The position numbers were made by a program, and so were the translations under genes. This document shows, piece by piece, positions 1 through 8,909 of a stretch of DNA of 64,000 nt. Under the pieces are notes generated by a model. It had not been told where the DNA came from and did not search any database. It was given only the letters and a program-made list of their open reading frames with translations. The DNA is from Bradyrhizobium sp. SRS-191 (GTDB lineage: Bacteria > Pseudomonadota > Alphaproteobacteria > Rhizobiales > Xanthobacteraceae), in contig NZ_JANBVS010000014.1 in NCBI RefSeq assembly GCF_024586915.1, positions 1 to 64,000 of the forward strand, in the 5' to 3' direction. Positions within the stretch are counted from its first letter, which is position 1. Every line of letters starts with the position of its first letter.

Positions 1-1
1 C

Positions 2-3000
2 GGGCCGACCGAGACCACGGTGTGGTCGGCACGCCATCGGCTCGATGCCGCCGATCCGTCGCCGGTGATCGGCCGCCCGATCGGCAACACGACGCTGTAT
101 GTGCTCGACGCGGATCTCAACCTTGCGCCGGTCGGCGTGGTCGGCGAGCTCTTCATCGGCGGCGAAGGTCTCGCTCGCGGTTACTGGCGTCGCGCGGCGC
201 TGAGCGCGGAGCGGTTCATCCCGGATCCGTTCGGCCCTGCCGGCGCGCGGCTTTACCGGACCGGGGACCTGGCGCGCTGGCGCCCCGATGGCGTGCTCGA
301 CCACGTCGGCCGTGCCGATCACCAGGTGAAGATCCGCGGCCATCGCATCGAGCTCGGCGAGATCGAGGCGCGGCTGCGCGAGCAGCCGGGGGTGCGCGAT
401 AGCGTCGTGGTGGCTCAGGAGGTCGGCGGCGCCCGGCAACTGATCGGTTATGTCAGCGGCGATGATGTCGACGGTGCAGCGCTGCGCGCGGCGCTTGCCG
501 CTTCACTGCCCGACTACATGGTGCCGTCGCGGTTGATGGTGCTGCCGCAGCTGCCGCTGACGCCGAACGGCAAGGTCGACCGCAACGCGCTGCCGTTGCC
601 CGACGCACGGCCGACCGAGACGCAACGCGTTGCGCCGCGCAATCCGACGGAGGTGGCGCTCGCCGCGATCTGGGCCGAGCTGCTGCACCGGGACGATGTC
701 GGCGTCACCGACAATTTCTTCGAGCTCGGCGGCGACTCCATCATCTCGCTGCAAGTGGTCAGCCGCGCACGAAGGGCCGGGCTCCTGCTGGAGCCGAGAG
801 ATGTATTCCGGCACCAGACGATCGAGCAGCTTGCGTCCGTCAGCCGCGAAGCGCGGGAGGATCGGCAGAGCACGGTCGTGCCCCGTGGCGCACTGGCCGG
901 CCTCTCCGACGATGAGCTCGCGCGGCTCGGTCTCGACTGGGACCGCATCGAGGACATCTACCCAATGTCGCCGATGCAGCAGGGCATGCTGTTCCACAGC
1001 CTGCGTGACGCCGGCAGCGGCGTCTATGTCAACCAGATCAGCGTCGAGATCCGCGGGCTCGACCCCGAGCGCCTGCGCGCGGCATGGCAGAACGTCTCTG
1101 CGCGGCATCCGATGCTGCGGACAGGCTTCCTCTGGCGCGAGCTGTCCGGCTCGCCGCTGCAGGCCGTCCATCACCACGCGGCCGTGCCGTGCCAGATCGA
1201 CGATTGGCGCGGGCAGGCGATCGACGAGGCCCGGCTGTCGGTGGCCTTGGCGGGCGAGCGCGATGCGGAGTTCGACCTTGCGAGGCCGCCCCTGCAGCGC
1301 GTGCGTCTGCTGCGGGTCGACGATGACTGCCACCGCCTGATCTGGACCTATCACCACATCCTGATGGACGGCTGGAGCTCGGCGCGCTTTCTCGGTGAAG
1401 TCCTGGAAAGCTATGCCGGACGACAGCTCGCGCCCGCGCCGTCGCACTATCGGGACTACATGGCCTGGCTTGCGACGCGCAATCCGGCAGAAGCTGAAGG
1501 CTTCTGGCGCGATCAGTTGGCCGCATTCGAACAGCCAACGCAGCTGGCTGACGCATTCGGCGCCCGCCGGAACGATGCGCATGGCCACCGTCGCTGCTAC
1601 GTCAGGCGCGACGAGAGCGAAACCGCGGCCTTGAAGGCGTTTGCCCGCCGCGAGCGGGTCACCCTCAATACCCTGATCCAGGGCGTCTGGGCGTTGCTGC
1701 TGCAGCGTTACACCGGCCAGAGCACCGTGACCTTTGGCGTCACCGTCGCCGGCCGTCCTGCGAGCCTCAATGGCGCCGAGCAGATGATCGGCCTCTTCAT
1801 CAATACGCTGCCGATGATCGAGACGCCGCCGTCGGCCGCCACGATCGGCGACTGGCTGCGCGCGATGCAGGCTCGCAACGCCGCGATCCGCAATCATGAG
1901 CAGACGCCGCTCTACGACATCCAGGGCTGGGCCGGCCGGCCCGGCGAGGCGATGTTCGACAGCATCATCGTGTTCGAGAACTATCCCGTCGATCGCGGCC
2001 TGGTCGGCGACGGCTCACTGCGCTTTTCAGGCCTGCGCCATGTCGACGTGACCAACTACCCGATGGACCTGTCCGTCATGGTCGAGGACACGCTCCAGGT
2101 CGAATTCACCTACATGCCGAGCCACTTCACGCCGGATCAGGCGGAACTGATCCGGGCGCAGTTCGAGCATCTGCTCGCGGCTCTGACGCGCGACTCCGCG
2201 ATGATAGTCGGCGCGATCGATGCGGCCAGCGCCCAGGATTCGGCGCGTGCGTATGCCTGTAACGCCCATGCCGTGTTCGCGCCATCGGTTCCGCTCGTGC
2301 ATGAGGCGATCCGCCGGCATGCGCTGATCGCCCCCCAGCGAACGGCGCTCAAGATCGGTGCGAGCAGCCTGTCCTACGGGATGCTCGAGCGTCGCGCCAA
2401 TCGGCTCGCACAGCATTTGATCGCGCAAGGACTCCGGCCTGAGCAGCGCGTCGGCGTGGTGGTCGAGCGCACCGAGGCGACGATGCTGGCGCTGCTCGCG
2501 GTGCTCAAGGCAGGCGGCGCCTATGTCCCGCTCGATCCCGAGTTGCCGCCCGAACGCATCGCCTATGTGCTGCATGACAGCGGCGTTGCCTTCCTGCTGT
2601 GTGGGGCGCGTGACGTTGCCGCGCCGGATGGGGTGACGCGCATCGATCTTGCGGGATTCGATTTCGAGGCTGGACCGGATCATTCGCCGCAACTGCGCCT
2701 GCATGCGGAGAATCTCGCTTATGTGATCTACACGTCCGGTTCGACCGGACGACCGAAGGGCGTTGCGGTCGCGCATGGACCTCTGGCCATGCACTGTCAC
2801 GCCACCGCTGCGCTCTACGAGATCGACGCCCAATCCTGCGAGCTGCACTTCCTGTCGCTCGCCTTCGACGGCGCGCATGAGCGTTGGCTCACGGTGCTGT
2901 CGCAGGGGGCGCGGCTCGTCATGCGCGATGCGGAGTTGTGGACGCCGGAGCAGACGGTCGAGGCCACGCGCGAACACGGCGTCACCCATCTCGGTCTGCC

Positions 3001-4939
3001 GCCGGCCTATCTGCAGCAGGTCGCCGACTGGGTCGAGCAGACCGGCCATCCGCCGCCGGTGAAGCTGTATTCGTTCGGTGGCGAGGCGATGCCGAAAGCG
3101 GGCTTCGACAAGGTGAAGCGCACGCTCAAGCCGCAGATCCTGATCAACGGATATGGCCCGACCGAGACGGTGGTGACGCCGTTGGTCTGGAAGGTCGATG
3201 GAAATGCCGACTGCGACAAGGCCTATGCGCCGATCGGCGTCCCCGTCGGCAATCGCACGGCCTACATCCTCGATGGCCAGCTGAATCTGGTGCCAGCCGG
3301 TGCGGCGGGAGAACTTTATATCGGCGGCGTCGGTCTTGCGCGCGGCTATCATGCCGGGCCCGGGCTGACCGGCGAACGCTTCGTGCCGGACCCGTTCTCG
3401 TCCGCTTCCGGCGCTCGCCTGTATCGCACCGGCGATCTCGCGCGTTGGGACGCGAACGGCGTCATCGAGTATCTCGGGCGCAGCGATGATCAGGTCAAGG
3501 TCAGCGGCTTCCGCATCGAGCTCGGCGAGATCCAGTCGGCGCTGCTCTCGGAGCAGGCGGTGGCGCAGGCTGCGGTGCTCGCCGTGCCCGGCCTCGGAGG
3601 CAATCAGCTCATCGCTTATGTGGCGCCGAGAAATGCGCGCAATGCCGCTGGTTCATCGGCCGAGCGGCTGTCTGCAAGTCTTGCGGCCTCGCTGCGCCGG
3701 AGCCTGCCGGCCTACATGGTGCCAGCCAGGATCATCGTGCTCGACCGTCTGCCGACGCTGTCGAGCGGCAAGGTCGATCGCAAGGCGCTGCCGGCGCCCG
3801 AGGCCGCAATGGCACGCAGCTTCGTCGCGCCCGAAAGTCCCGCGGAGATCGCGATGGCCGGGCTGTGGGCCGATGTTCTCGGCGTCGCCCGGGTCGGCGT
3901 CACCGACAACTTCTTCGAGCTCGGCGGCAATTCGATCCTGAGCCTGAAGGTGATCGCACGGCTTCGTCGCGAGCCGATCCTCGGCACCGAGATCAAGCTG
4001 CGCGATCTCCTGCAGAAGCCGACCATCCGGGCGCTCCTCGGCATGGCTGCGAGCCCAGCGGCGCGGCCGTCGGCCCTGCTGCCGCTGAATGCGCCGGTTG
4101 CAGGTCCAGAACCTGTCTTCTGCTTCCACGGCGGCTTCGGCACGGTGTTCGACTATGCGCCGTTGGCGCGCCGCATGGAGGGGCAGCGCCAGCTGGTCGG
4201 GCTGCAATGCCGGAGCTTGATCGATCCGTCGTTTGCCGATGGATCGTTGACGGCCATGGCCACCGACTACGCCGATGAGATCCTGAAGGTCCAGAACACG
4301 GGGCCTTACCACCTGATCGGCTGGTCCCTCGGCGGGCTGATCGCATCTCTGGTCGCGGCAGAACTGGAACGTCGCGGCCAGGAGGTTGCGAGCCTCGGGC
4401 TGATCGACTGCTTTGTTCCAGATCCGCGGCGTCATGTGGAGAAAAGTGGCGATCGGCGCTGGACCGACGAGTTGTTGGGACTTCTCTCGGTGGCAGCGCC
4501 CGGCGTGGAATTGGCGGCGATCAGATCGCAGGCTGCCGCGATGCGCGACGCCGGCGAGCCCGCGACGGATGAGACCATCCGGCGCCTGGTCGCGAGCGCG
4601 ATCGGAACGACGCCGGTGCAGACGCGCGATCGTTTGCTCAGCGCAGATGACATCGTCAGTGCGTTCAACGTTGGCCGTCAGCTCGCGCGGCTGGCCTACG
4701 AGGCTGACTGGCCCGCCGATCTCGCTGCCGAACCCGCCTGCTGGTGGACATCCGGGCGCCTGGCGCAGCGCGCTTCGCTGGAGGCGCGGCTGACGGCGGC
4801 GGTGGATCTCGGCGTGATCGGAGACGACCACTTCTCGATCCTGGCCAACGACGCCTTCCTGTCGTCGATCTGGTCATGGCTGGAGCCGAACGACGCTGTG
4901 CAAGCAGCGCAAGCTCTGCAATCCGAACCGGCAGAATGA
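2..4939 (+). CDS. Non-ribosomal peptide synthetase, C-terminal part (A'-T-C-A-T-TE), 5' end outside window
   Basis: The frame is open to the left edge, so only the last 1,645 residues are visible. Order: end of an adenylation domain (GPTETTV at residues 1-7, GKVDR at 190), carrier domain (LGGDSI, phosphopantetheine Ser246), condensation domain (about 315-735, HHILMDG at 451-457), full adenylation domain (about 775-1270, YTSGSTGRPKG near 910), second carrier (LGGNSI, Ser1311) and type I thioesterase (about 1370-1640, GWSLGG with Ser1442). Aligning the second adenylation domain by eye to GrsA gives the pocket D-G-E-G-Y-F-G-V-T-K. The acidic residue at position 239 is also found in hydroxyornithine pockets, which agrees with the acyltransferase and ornithine monooxygenase downstream. 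The terminal thioesterase means this subunit ends the assembly line. The product is inferred to be a hydroxamate siderophore; its exact structure cannot be read. Confidence 0.95.
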   Translation, partial: GPTETTVWSARHRLDAADPSPVIGRPIGNTTLYVLDADLNLAPVGVVGELFIGGEGLARGYWRRAALSAERFIPDPFGPAGARLYRTGDLARWRPDGVLDHVGRADHQVKIRGHRIELGEIEARLREQPGVRDSVVVAQEVGGARQLIGYVSGDDVDGAALRAALAASLPDYMVPSRLMVLPQLPLTPNGKVDRNALPLPDARPTETQRVAPRNPTEVALAAIWAELLHRDDVGVTDNFFELGGDSIISLQVVSRARRAGLLLEPRDVFRHQTIEQLASVSREAREDRQSTVVPRGALAGLSDDELARLGLDWDRIEDIYPMSPMQQGMLFHSLRDAGSGVYVNQISVEIRGLDPERLRAAWQNVSARHPMLRTGFLWRELSGSPLQAVHHHAAVPCQIDDWRGQAIDEARLSVALAGERDAEFDLARPPLQRVRLLRVDDDCHRLIWTYHHILMDGWSSARFLGEVLESYAGRQLAPAPSHYRDYMAWLATRNPAEAEGFWRDQLAAFEQPTQLADAFGARRNDAHGHRRCYVRRDESETAALKAFARRERVTLNTLIQGVWALLLQRYTGQSTVTFGVTVAGRPASLNGAEQMIGLFINTLPMIETPPSAATIGDWLRAMQARNAAIRNHEQTPLYDIQGWAGRPGEAMFDSIIVFENYPVDRGLVGDGSLRFSGLRHVDVTNYPMDLSVMVEDTLQVEFTYMPSHFTPDQAELIRAQFEHLLAALTRDSAMIVGAIDAASAQDSARAYACNAHAVFAPSVPLVHEAIRRHALIAPQRTALKIGASSLSYGMLERRANRLAQHLIAQGLRPEQRVGVVVERTEATMLALLAVLKAGGAYVPLDPELPPERIAYVLHDSGVAFLLCGARDVAAPDGVTRIDLAGFDFEAGPDHSPQLRLHAENLAYVIYTSGSTGRPKGVAVAHGPLAMHCHATAALYEIDAQSCELHFLSLAFDGAHERWLTVLSQGARLVMRDAELWTPEQTVEATREHGVTHLGLPPAYLQQVADWVEQTGHPPPVKLYSFGGEAMPKAGFDKVKRTLKPQILINGYGPTETVVTPLVWKVDGNADCDKAYAPIGVPVGNRTAYILDGQLNLVPAGAAGELYIGGVGLARGYHAGPGLTGERFVPDPFSSASGARLYRTGDLARWDANGVIEYLGRSDDQVKVSGFRIELGEIQSALLSEQAVAQAAVLAVPGLGGNQLIAYVAPRNARNAAGSSAERLSASLAASLRRSLPAYMVPARIIVLDRLPTLSSGKVDRKALPAPEAAMARSFVAPESPAEIAMAGLWADVLGVARVGVTDNFFELGGNSILSLKVIARLRREPILGTEIKLRDLLQKPTIRALLGMAASPAARPSALLPLNAPVAGPEPVFCFHGGFGTVFDYAPLARRMEGQRQLVGLQCRSLIDPSFADGSLTAMATDYADEILKVQNTGPYHLIGWSLGGLIASLVAAELERRGQEVASLGLIDCFVPDPRRHVEKSGDRRWTDELLGLLSVAAPGVELAAIRSQAAAMRDAGEPATDETIRRLVASAIGTTPVQTRDRLLSADDIVSAFNVGRQLARLAYEADWPADLAAEPACWWTSGRLAQRASLEARLTAAVDLGVIGDDHFSILANDAFLSSIWSWLEPNDAVQAAQALQSEPAE

Positions 4940-4946
4940 GGTGGTC

Positions 4947-5930
4947 ATGGGCCTTCATCCCGATATCGCGGCGTTACTCGACATGATTCAGCTCGGAACG
5001 GAATCCGGCGCGCGCATTCCCTTTCCACAGCTCACACCAGAGCAGGCGCGCGCTGATTTTGACGCCTCGTCGCCGCTGCTGGACGTCGATCCGCCGCCGC
5101 TCCCGCATGAGAGGCAATTGTCCCTGCCGATGCGCGGCGGCGCGGCGATCGCGGCACGTCTCTATGCGCCACGGACGCCCGACTGCGCCGAGCCGCTGCC
5201 CGTGCTGCTCTACATGCATGGCGGAGGATTCGTCGTCGGCAGCCTGGAGTCGCACCAGCCGCTCTGTCGCGGGCTTGCAAGCGACAGCAATGCGGCCGTG
5301 CTGTCGATCGGCTACCGGCTCGCGCCAGAGCATCGATTTCCCACAGCGTTCGAGGATTGCGTCGATGCGCTCGCCTGGATCGGACGCGAGGGGCCTGCCG
5401 CCGGCCTCGATCCCCGTCGCATCGCGGTCGGTGGCGACAGTGCGGGCGGCACGCTGGCGGCGGCGTTGGCGATCGCCGCACGCGACGATCGAACCCTGCC
5501 GCAGCCTTTGCTTCAAGTGCTCGCTTATCCCGGCCTCAGTCCGCAGCAGATCACCGAGTCCTACGCGAAATACGGCTCCGGATTCTTGCTCGAGCGCGAG
5601 ACCGTGGACTGGTTCTTCAATCACTATCTGCGCAACGACGGCGACCGAATGGATTGGCGCTTTGCGCCACTCGCTGCGCCGGATCTGGCCGGCGTTGCGC
5701 CCGCGATGCTGCTGCTGCCCGAGTTCGATCCCTTGGTCGCGGAGGGACGTGACTATGCCGCGCGGCTTCTCGCGGCGGGCGTACAGGTCGATCTGAAGAT
5801 CTATCCCGGCATGATCCACGAGTTCCTGCGGATGGGCAACGTCGTGCCGGACGCGCTGCAGGCGCGCGGCGACATCGGCGCCCGGCTCGCGCACGCCTTT
5901 GCCCAGCAAACCGGAGTTGGCCGCTCATGA
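4947..5930 (+). CDS. Alpha/beta hydrolase, hormone-sensitive lipase (HSL) family
   Basis: A 327-residue esterase-like protein. It has the HSL oxyanion motif HGGG (91-94), nucleophile motif GDSAGG (Ser165), a later acid in EFDPLV and a histidine in GMIHEF, so the catalytic triad looks intact. The ATG start is preferred because GAGG lies 5 bases upstream; an in-frame GTG six bases earlier is possible. It follows the NRPS stop within a few bases and overlaps the next gene by ATGA, so it belongs to the siderophore operon. Its role is not known from sequence. It could trim or release the peptide, act as an editing thioesterase, or hydrolyse the ferri-siderophore. No signal peptide is seen, so cytoplasmic action is likely. 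Confidence 0.88.
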   Translation: MGLHPDIAALLDMIQLGTESGARIPFPQLTPEQARADFDASSPLLDVDPPPLPHERQLSLPMRGGAAIAARLYAPRTPDCAEPLPVLLYMHGGGFVVGSLESHQPLCRGLASDSNAAVLSIGYRLAPEHRFPTAFEDCVDALAWIGREGPAAGLDPRRIAVGGDSAGGTLAAALAIAARDDRTLPQPLLQVLAYPGLSPQQITESYAKYGSGFLLERETVDWFFNHYLRNDGDRMDWRFAPLAAPDLAGVAPAMLLLPEFDPLVAEGRDYAARLLAAGVQVDLKIYPGMIHEFLRMGNVVPDALQARGDIGARLAHAFAQQTGVGRS

Positions 5931-7660
5931 CGACCTCATCCAATCCCGGGATCGTGCATGCCGGCAGCCTGCTGCGGCCGTACTGGAAGCTCGTGCTCTG
6001 CGGAATCCTGCTCGGCTTGGTCGGAGGCGCCAGCGTCGCCAGCCTGCTCGCCGTGGTGAACAGGGGCCTCTATGCCGGCTCCGACGATGTCGGCAGCCTG
6101 GTCGCCTCGTTTGCCGGGCTGTGTGTCCTGATCGTGGTCGGATCGGTTGGCTCCGACATCAGCGCCAACGTGGTCGGGCAGCGCATCATCGCCTCGCTGC
6201 GCAAATCCTTGGCCGCCAAGATCCTGATGGCGCCGATCGATCAGCTGGAATCCTACCGGACGCACCGGCTGATCCCCGTCCTGACGAAGGACGTCGATGC
6301 GATCAGCGATTTCGCCTTCTTCTTCCCGGCGTTCCTGGTCTCCGGCGTCATCGTGGCCGGCTGCCTCGTCTATCTCGCCGTGCTGTCCTGGCCGCTGTTC
6401 CTGGTCGTGGCGGCACTGATTGCACTCGGATCGTTTGCGCATTTTCTGGCACGCCGGCGCGGCATGTCCGGGTTCAATCTCGCGCGCCAATATGAGGACG
6501 ATCTCCAGAAGCACTATCGGACCATCGCCGAGGGCGCCAAGGAACTGCGTCTGCACCGGCCGCGGCGGCATCACGTGCATGTCGACCTGATCCAGCGTAC
6601 GGTCGAACGGATCAGTGACGTTCAGATCAGCGCCATCAACCTCCTGGTCACCGCGCGCGCGCTCGGGACGGTCCTTTTGTTCCTGGTGATCGGCACCGCG
6701 CTCGTGCTGCGGCCGTTGCTATGGCCCGACAGCCCGCCATCGGTCTCCAGCGGCTTCGTCCTGGTGCTGCTGTTCATGCGCGGCCCGATCGATCAGCTGA
6801 TCGGCATGCTGCCCTCGCTCGGACGTGCGCAGGTCGCGATGCGTCGCATCGCCGAATTGTCCGAGCGCTTCGCAACCGCCGAGCAGGACCTGCTCGCCGA
6901 GCCTGTGCAAGACGCCGGTGAACGGATCGACTCCATCGAGCTGCGCGGCGTCTCCTACGCCTTCGCGCCGGCTGCCGGTGGCAAGCCGTTCGTGCTCGGG
7001 CCGATGGATCTGCGCATCAGCCGCGGCGAGATCGTCTTCATCGTCGGCGAGAACGGCAGCGGCAAGACGACGCTGATCAAGCTGCTACTCGGGCTCTACG
7101 TCCCCGATGGCGGCGTTCTGCTGCGTGACGGCGTACCCGTCGTCAGCGAGACGCGGGACGACTATCGTCAGCTCTTCACCACGGTGTTTTCCGACTATTA
7201 CCTGTTCGACACCCTGCTGCAGCAGAGTGGCCCCGCGCCCGATTTCGCGCAGCGCTATCTCGATCGTCTCGAACTCGGGCACAAGGTCTCGGTCGAGAAC
7301 GGAGCGTTCTCGACCACGGACCTGTCGACCGGCCAACGCAAGCGCCTCGCGCTGATCAATGCCTGGATCGAGGGGCGCCCGGTGCTCGTCTTCGACGAAT
7401 GGGCCGCTGATCAGGATCCGGCATTCCGTCACGTCTTCTATACCGAGCTGCTCGCCGACCTGAAGCGGCTCGGAAAGACGATCATCGTGATCTCGCACGA
7501 CGACCGCTACTTCCATTGCGCCGACCGGATCGTTCGGCTGCGCAATGGACGGATCGAAGAGGATGAGCCTGCGCAACGCGGCGAAGTGCCGCGGGCAAGG
7601 CGTTCGCGGAGGTCACGAGTCAAAGACGACGTCGCGTCGCACGAGCCGACGCGGGCGTGA
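5927..7660 (+). CDS. Cyclic peptide/siderophore exporter, fused permease-ATPase ABC protein (PvdE/SyrD type)
   Basis: A 577-residue half-transporter: six hydrophobic segments in about residues 15-310, then a nucleotide-binding domain with Walker A GENGSGKTT, signature LSTGQRKRLAL, Walker B VLVFDEW and switch histidine in ISHDDRYF. The LSTGQ signature followed by FDEWAADQDP is characteristic of the PvdE/SyrD group, which moves pyoverdine precursors or lipopeptides across the inner membrane. It starts inside the stop of the preceding hydrolase (ATGA). Position between the NRPS and the hydroxamate-forming enzymes supports export of the siderophore or its precursor to the periplasm. Confidence 0.93.
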   Translation: MTTSSNPGIVHAGSLLRPYWKLVLCGILLGLVGGASVASLLAVVNRGLYAGSDDVGSLVASFAGLCVLIVVGSVGSDISANVVGQRIIASLRKSLAAKILMAPIDQLESYRTHRLIPVLTKDVDAISDFAFFFPAFLVSGVIVAGCLVYLAVLSWPLFLVVAALIALGSFAHFLARRRGMSGFNLARQYEDDLQKHYRTIAEGAKELRLHRPRRHHVHVDLIQRTVERISDVQISAINLLVTARALGTVLLFLVIGTALVLRPLLWPDSPPSVSSGFVLVLLFMRGPIDQLIGMLPSLGRAQVAMRRIAELSERFATAEQDLLAEPVQDAGERIDSIELRGVSYAFAPAAGGKPFVLGPMDLRISRGEIVFIVGENGSGKTTLIKLLLGLYVPDGGVLLRDGVPVVSETRDDYRQLFTTVFSDYYLFDTLLQQSGPAPDFAQRYLDRLELGHKVSVENGAFSTTDLSTGQRKRLALINAWIEGRPVLVFDEWAADQDPAFRHVFYTELLADLKRLGKTIIVISHDDRYFHCADRIVRLRNGRIEEDEPAQRGEVPRARRSRRSRVKDDVASHEPTRA

Positions 7661-7791
7661 GCTCGCAGCTTTGTAACTAATCTAGATCGTGAGAGCGCCG
7701 GCCGGCTTGTCTTGGACGCTTCGACAAATTTACATCCTGAACGGGAGCGAACGGTGATGAAGCTCGCGCAGGGCAACAGAGTGAGGGGCAG

Positions 7792-8895
7792 ATGACGGTA
7801 AGCGCGCGCTTCGATGCAAGAGTTGACGCAAGAGATGATGTAACGGTCGATCCACGAGAAGAGGCCTTTCGGGCCGGTGCCGGCCTCGCGCTGTCGGTCG
7901 TCCGCGACAATGCAAGCATCCGCGTGATGGCCGACGGTGAAGCGCTGCTGTCGTTTCGGTTCGATGGTGAGCGGGGCGTGCTGACTGTCTCGAGCGATCC
8001 CGGCGATCCCCGGCAGATGGGAAGCGCGCTGTCCGCTGCGGCCGAAGCATCGTTTGCCTGGCATCCGTCGCTTGAAAGGCTCGTGCTCGATCTCGGGGAG
8101 CGGCCGGCGGCCGCATCGGAGTTGGCCCGCGACGGCCTCGTGGTGATGGTGGACGGCACACCGGTGCTGCTGCCGGAGATGCTGATGCAGCGGCGCGAGA
8201 GCTGGTTGACGGATGCGGCCCGGCCGCCGTTTCCGCTGTCCTACGTGATGACCGACGGCAAACGGCATCCACGACGCCCGCCGAAGCCGGTCGGCCGCGT
8301 CTACGGCCGCTTCATCCCATGGCTCTCGGAAGTCGTCAGTTTTCGCGTCGTCGACGTGGAGCGGGACCTCGCGCTCGTCCATCGCTGGCTCAATGATCCC
8401 AGGGTGGATGCATTCTGGAACGAGGCGGGAGACCTCGACAAGCACCGCCAGTATCTCTCCAAAATCCTGGCGGACCCGCACATGCTGCCGCTGATCGGCT
8501 GCTTCGGCGACCGGCCATTCGGCTATTTCGAGCTTTATTGGGCAAAGGAAAACCGGATCGCGCCGTTCTACGATGCCGGCGACCATGATCGCGGCTGGCA
8601 CGTCATCGTCGGCGAAGACGCATTTCGTGGCCGGGAGTTCATCACCGCGTGGCTTCCCTCGCTCATGCACTACATGTTCCTCGACGATCCCCGCACCATG
8701 CGTATCGTCGGCGAGCCGGCGGCCGCCCACGTCCAGCAGCTGCGCAATCTCGATCGCGCCGGCTTCGCCCAGATCAAGACCTTCGACTTCCCGCACAAGC
8801 GAGCAACCCTGGTCATGTTGCTTCGTGAACGTTTCTTCGGCGACCGGCTGTGGCAGCCGGCAGCCAAGGCCGCTGTCCTCGAGACCCAACGCTGA
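7792..8895 (+). CDS. GNAT-family acyltransferase for hydroxamate siderophore (IucB/VbsA-like)
   Basis: A 367-residue protein whose C-terminal 190 residues form a GNAT fold of the siderophore acyltransferase type. Features include HRWLNDPRVDAFW, GYFELYW, a GWHVIVG-type strand, and the conserved RIVGEP followed by an asparagine and FDFPHKRA. The N-terminal half is a less conserved accessory domain usual in IucB-like proteins. These enzymes acylate the N-hydroxyl nitrogen of hydroxyornithine or hydroxylysine using acyl-CoA. AGGGG lies just before the ATG. A 131-base gap from the exporter may hold a separate promoter, but I see no clear element. It pairs with the monooxygenase that follows, which would supply its substrate. 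The acyl group cannot be predicted. Confidence 0.87.
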   Translation: MTVSARFDARVDARDDVTVDPREEAFRAGAGLALSVVRDNASIRVMADGEALLSFRFDGERGVLTVSSDPGDPRQMGSALSAAAEASFAWHPSLERLVLDLGERPAAASELARDGLVVMVDGTPVLLPEMLMQRRESWLTDAARPPFPLSYVMTDGKRHPRRPPKPVGRVYGRFIPWLSEVVSFRVVDVERDLALVHRWLNDPRVDAFWNEAGDLDKHRQYLSKILADPHMLPLIGCFGDRPFGYFELYWAKENRIAPFYDAGDHDRGWHVIVGEDAFRGREFITAWLPSLMHYMFLDDPRTMRIVGEPAAAHVQQLRNLDRAGFAQIKTFDFPHKRATLVMLLRERFFGDRLWQPAAKAAVLETQR

Positions 8896-8909
8896 CGGAG
8901 CATCACCTC

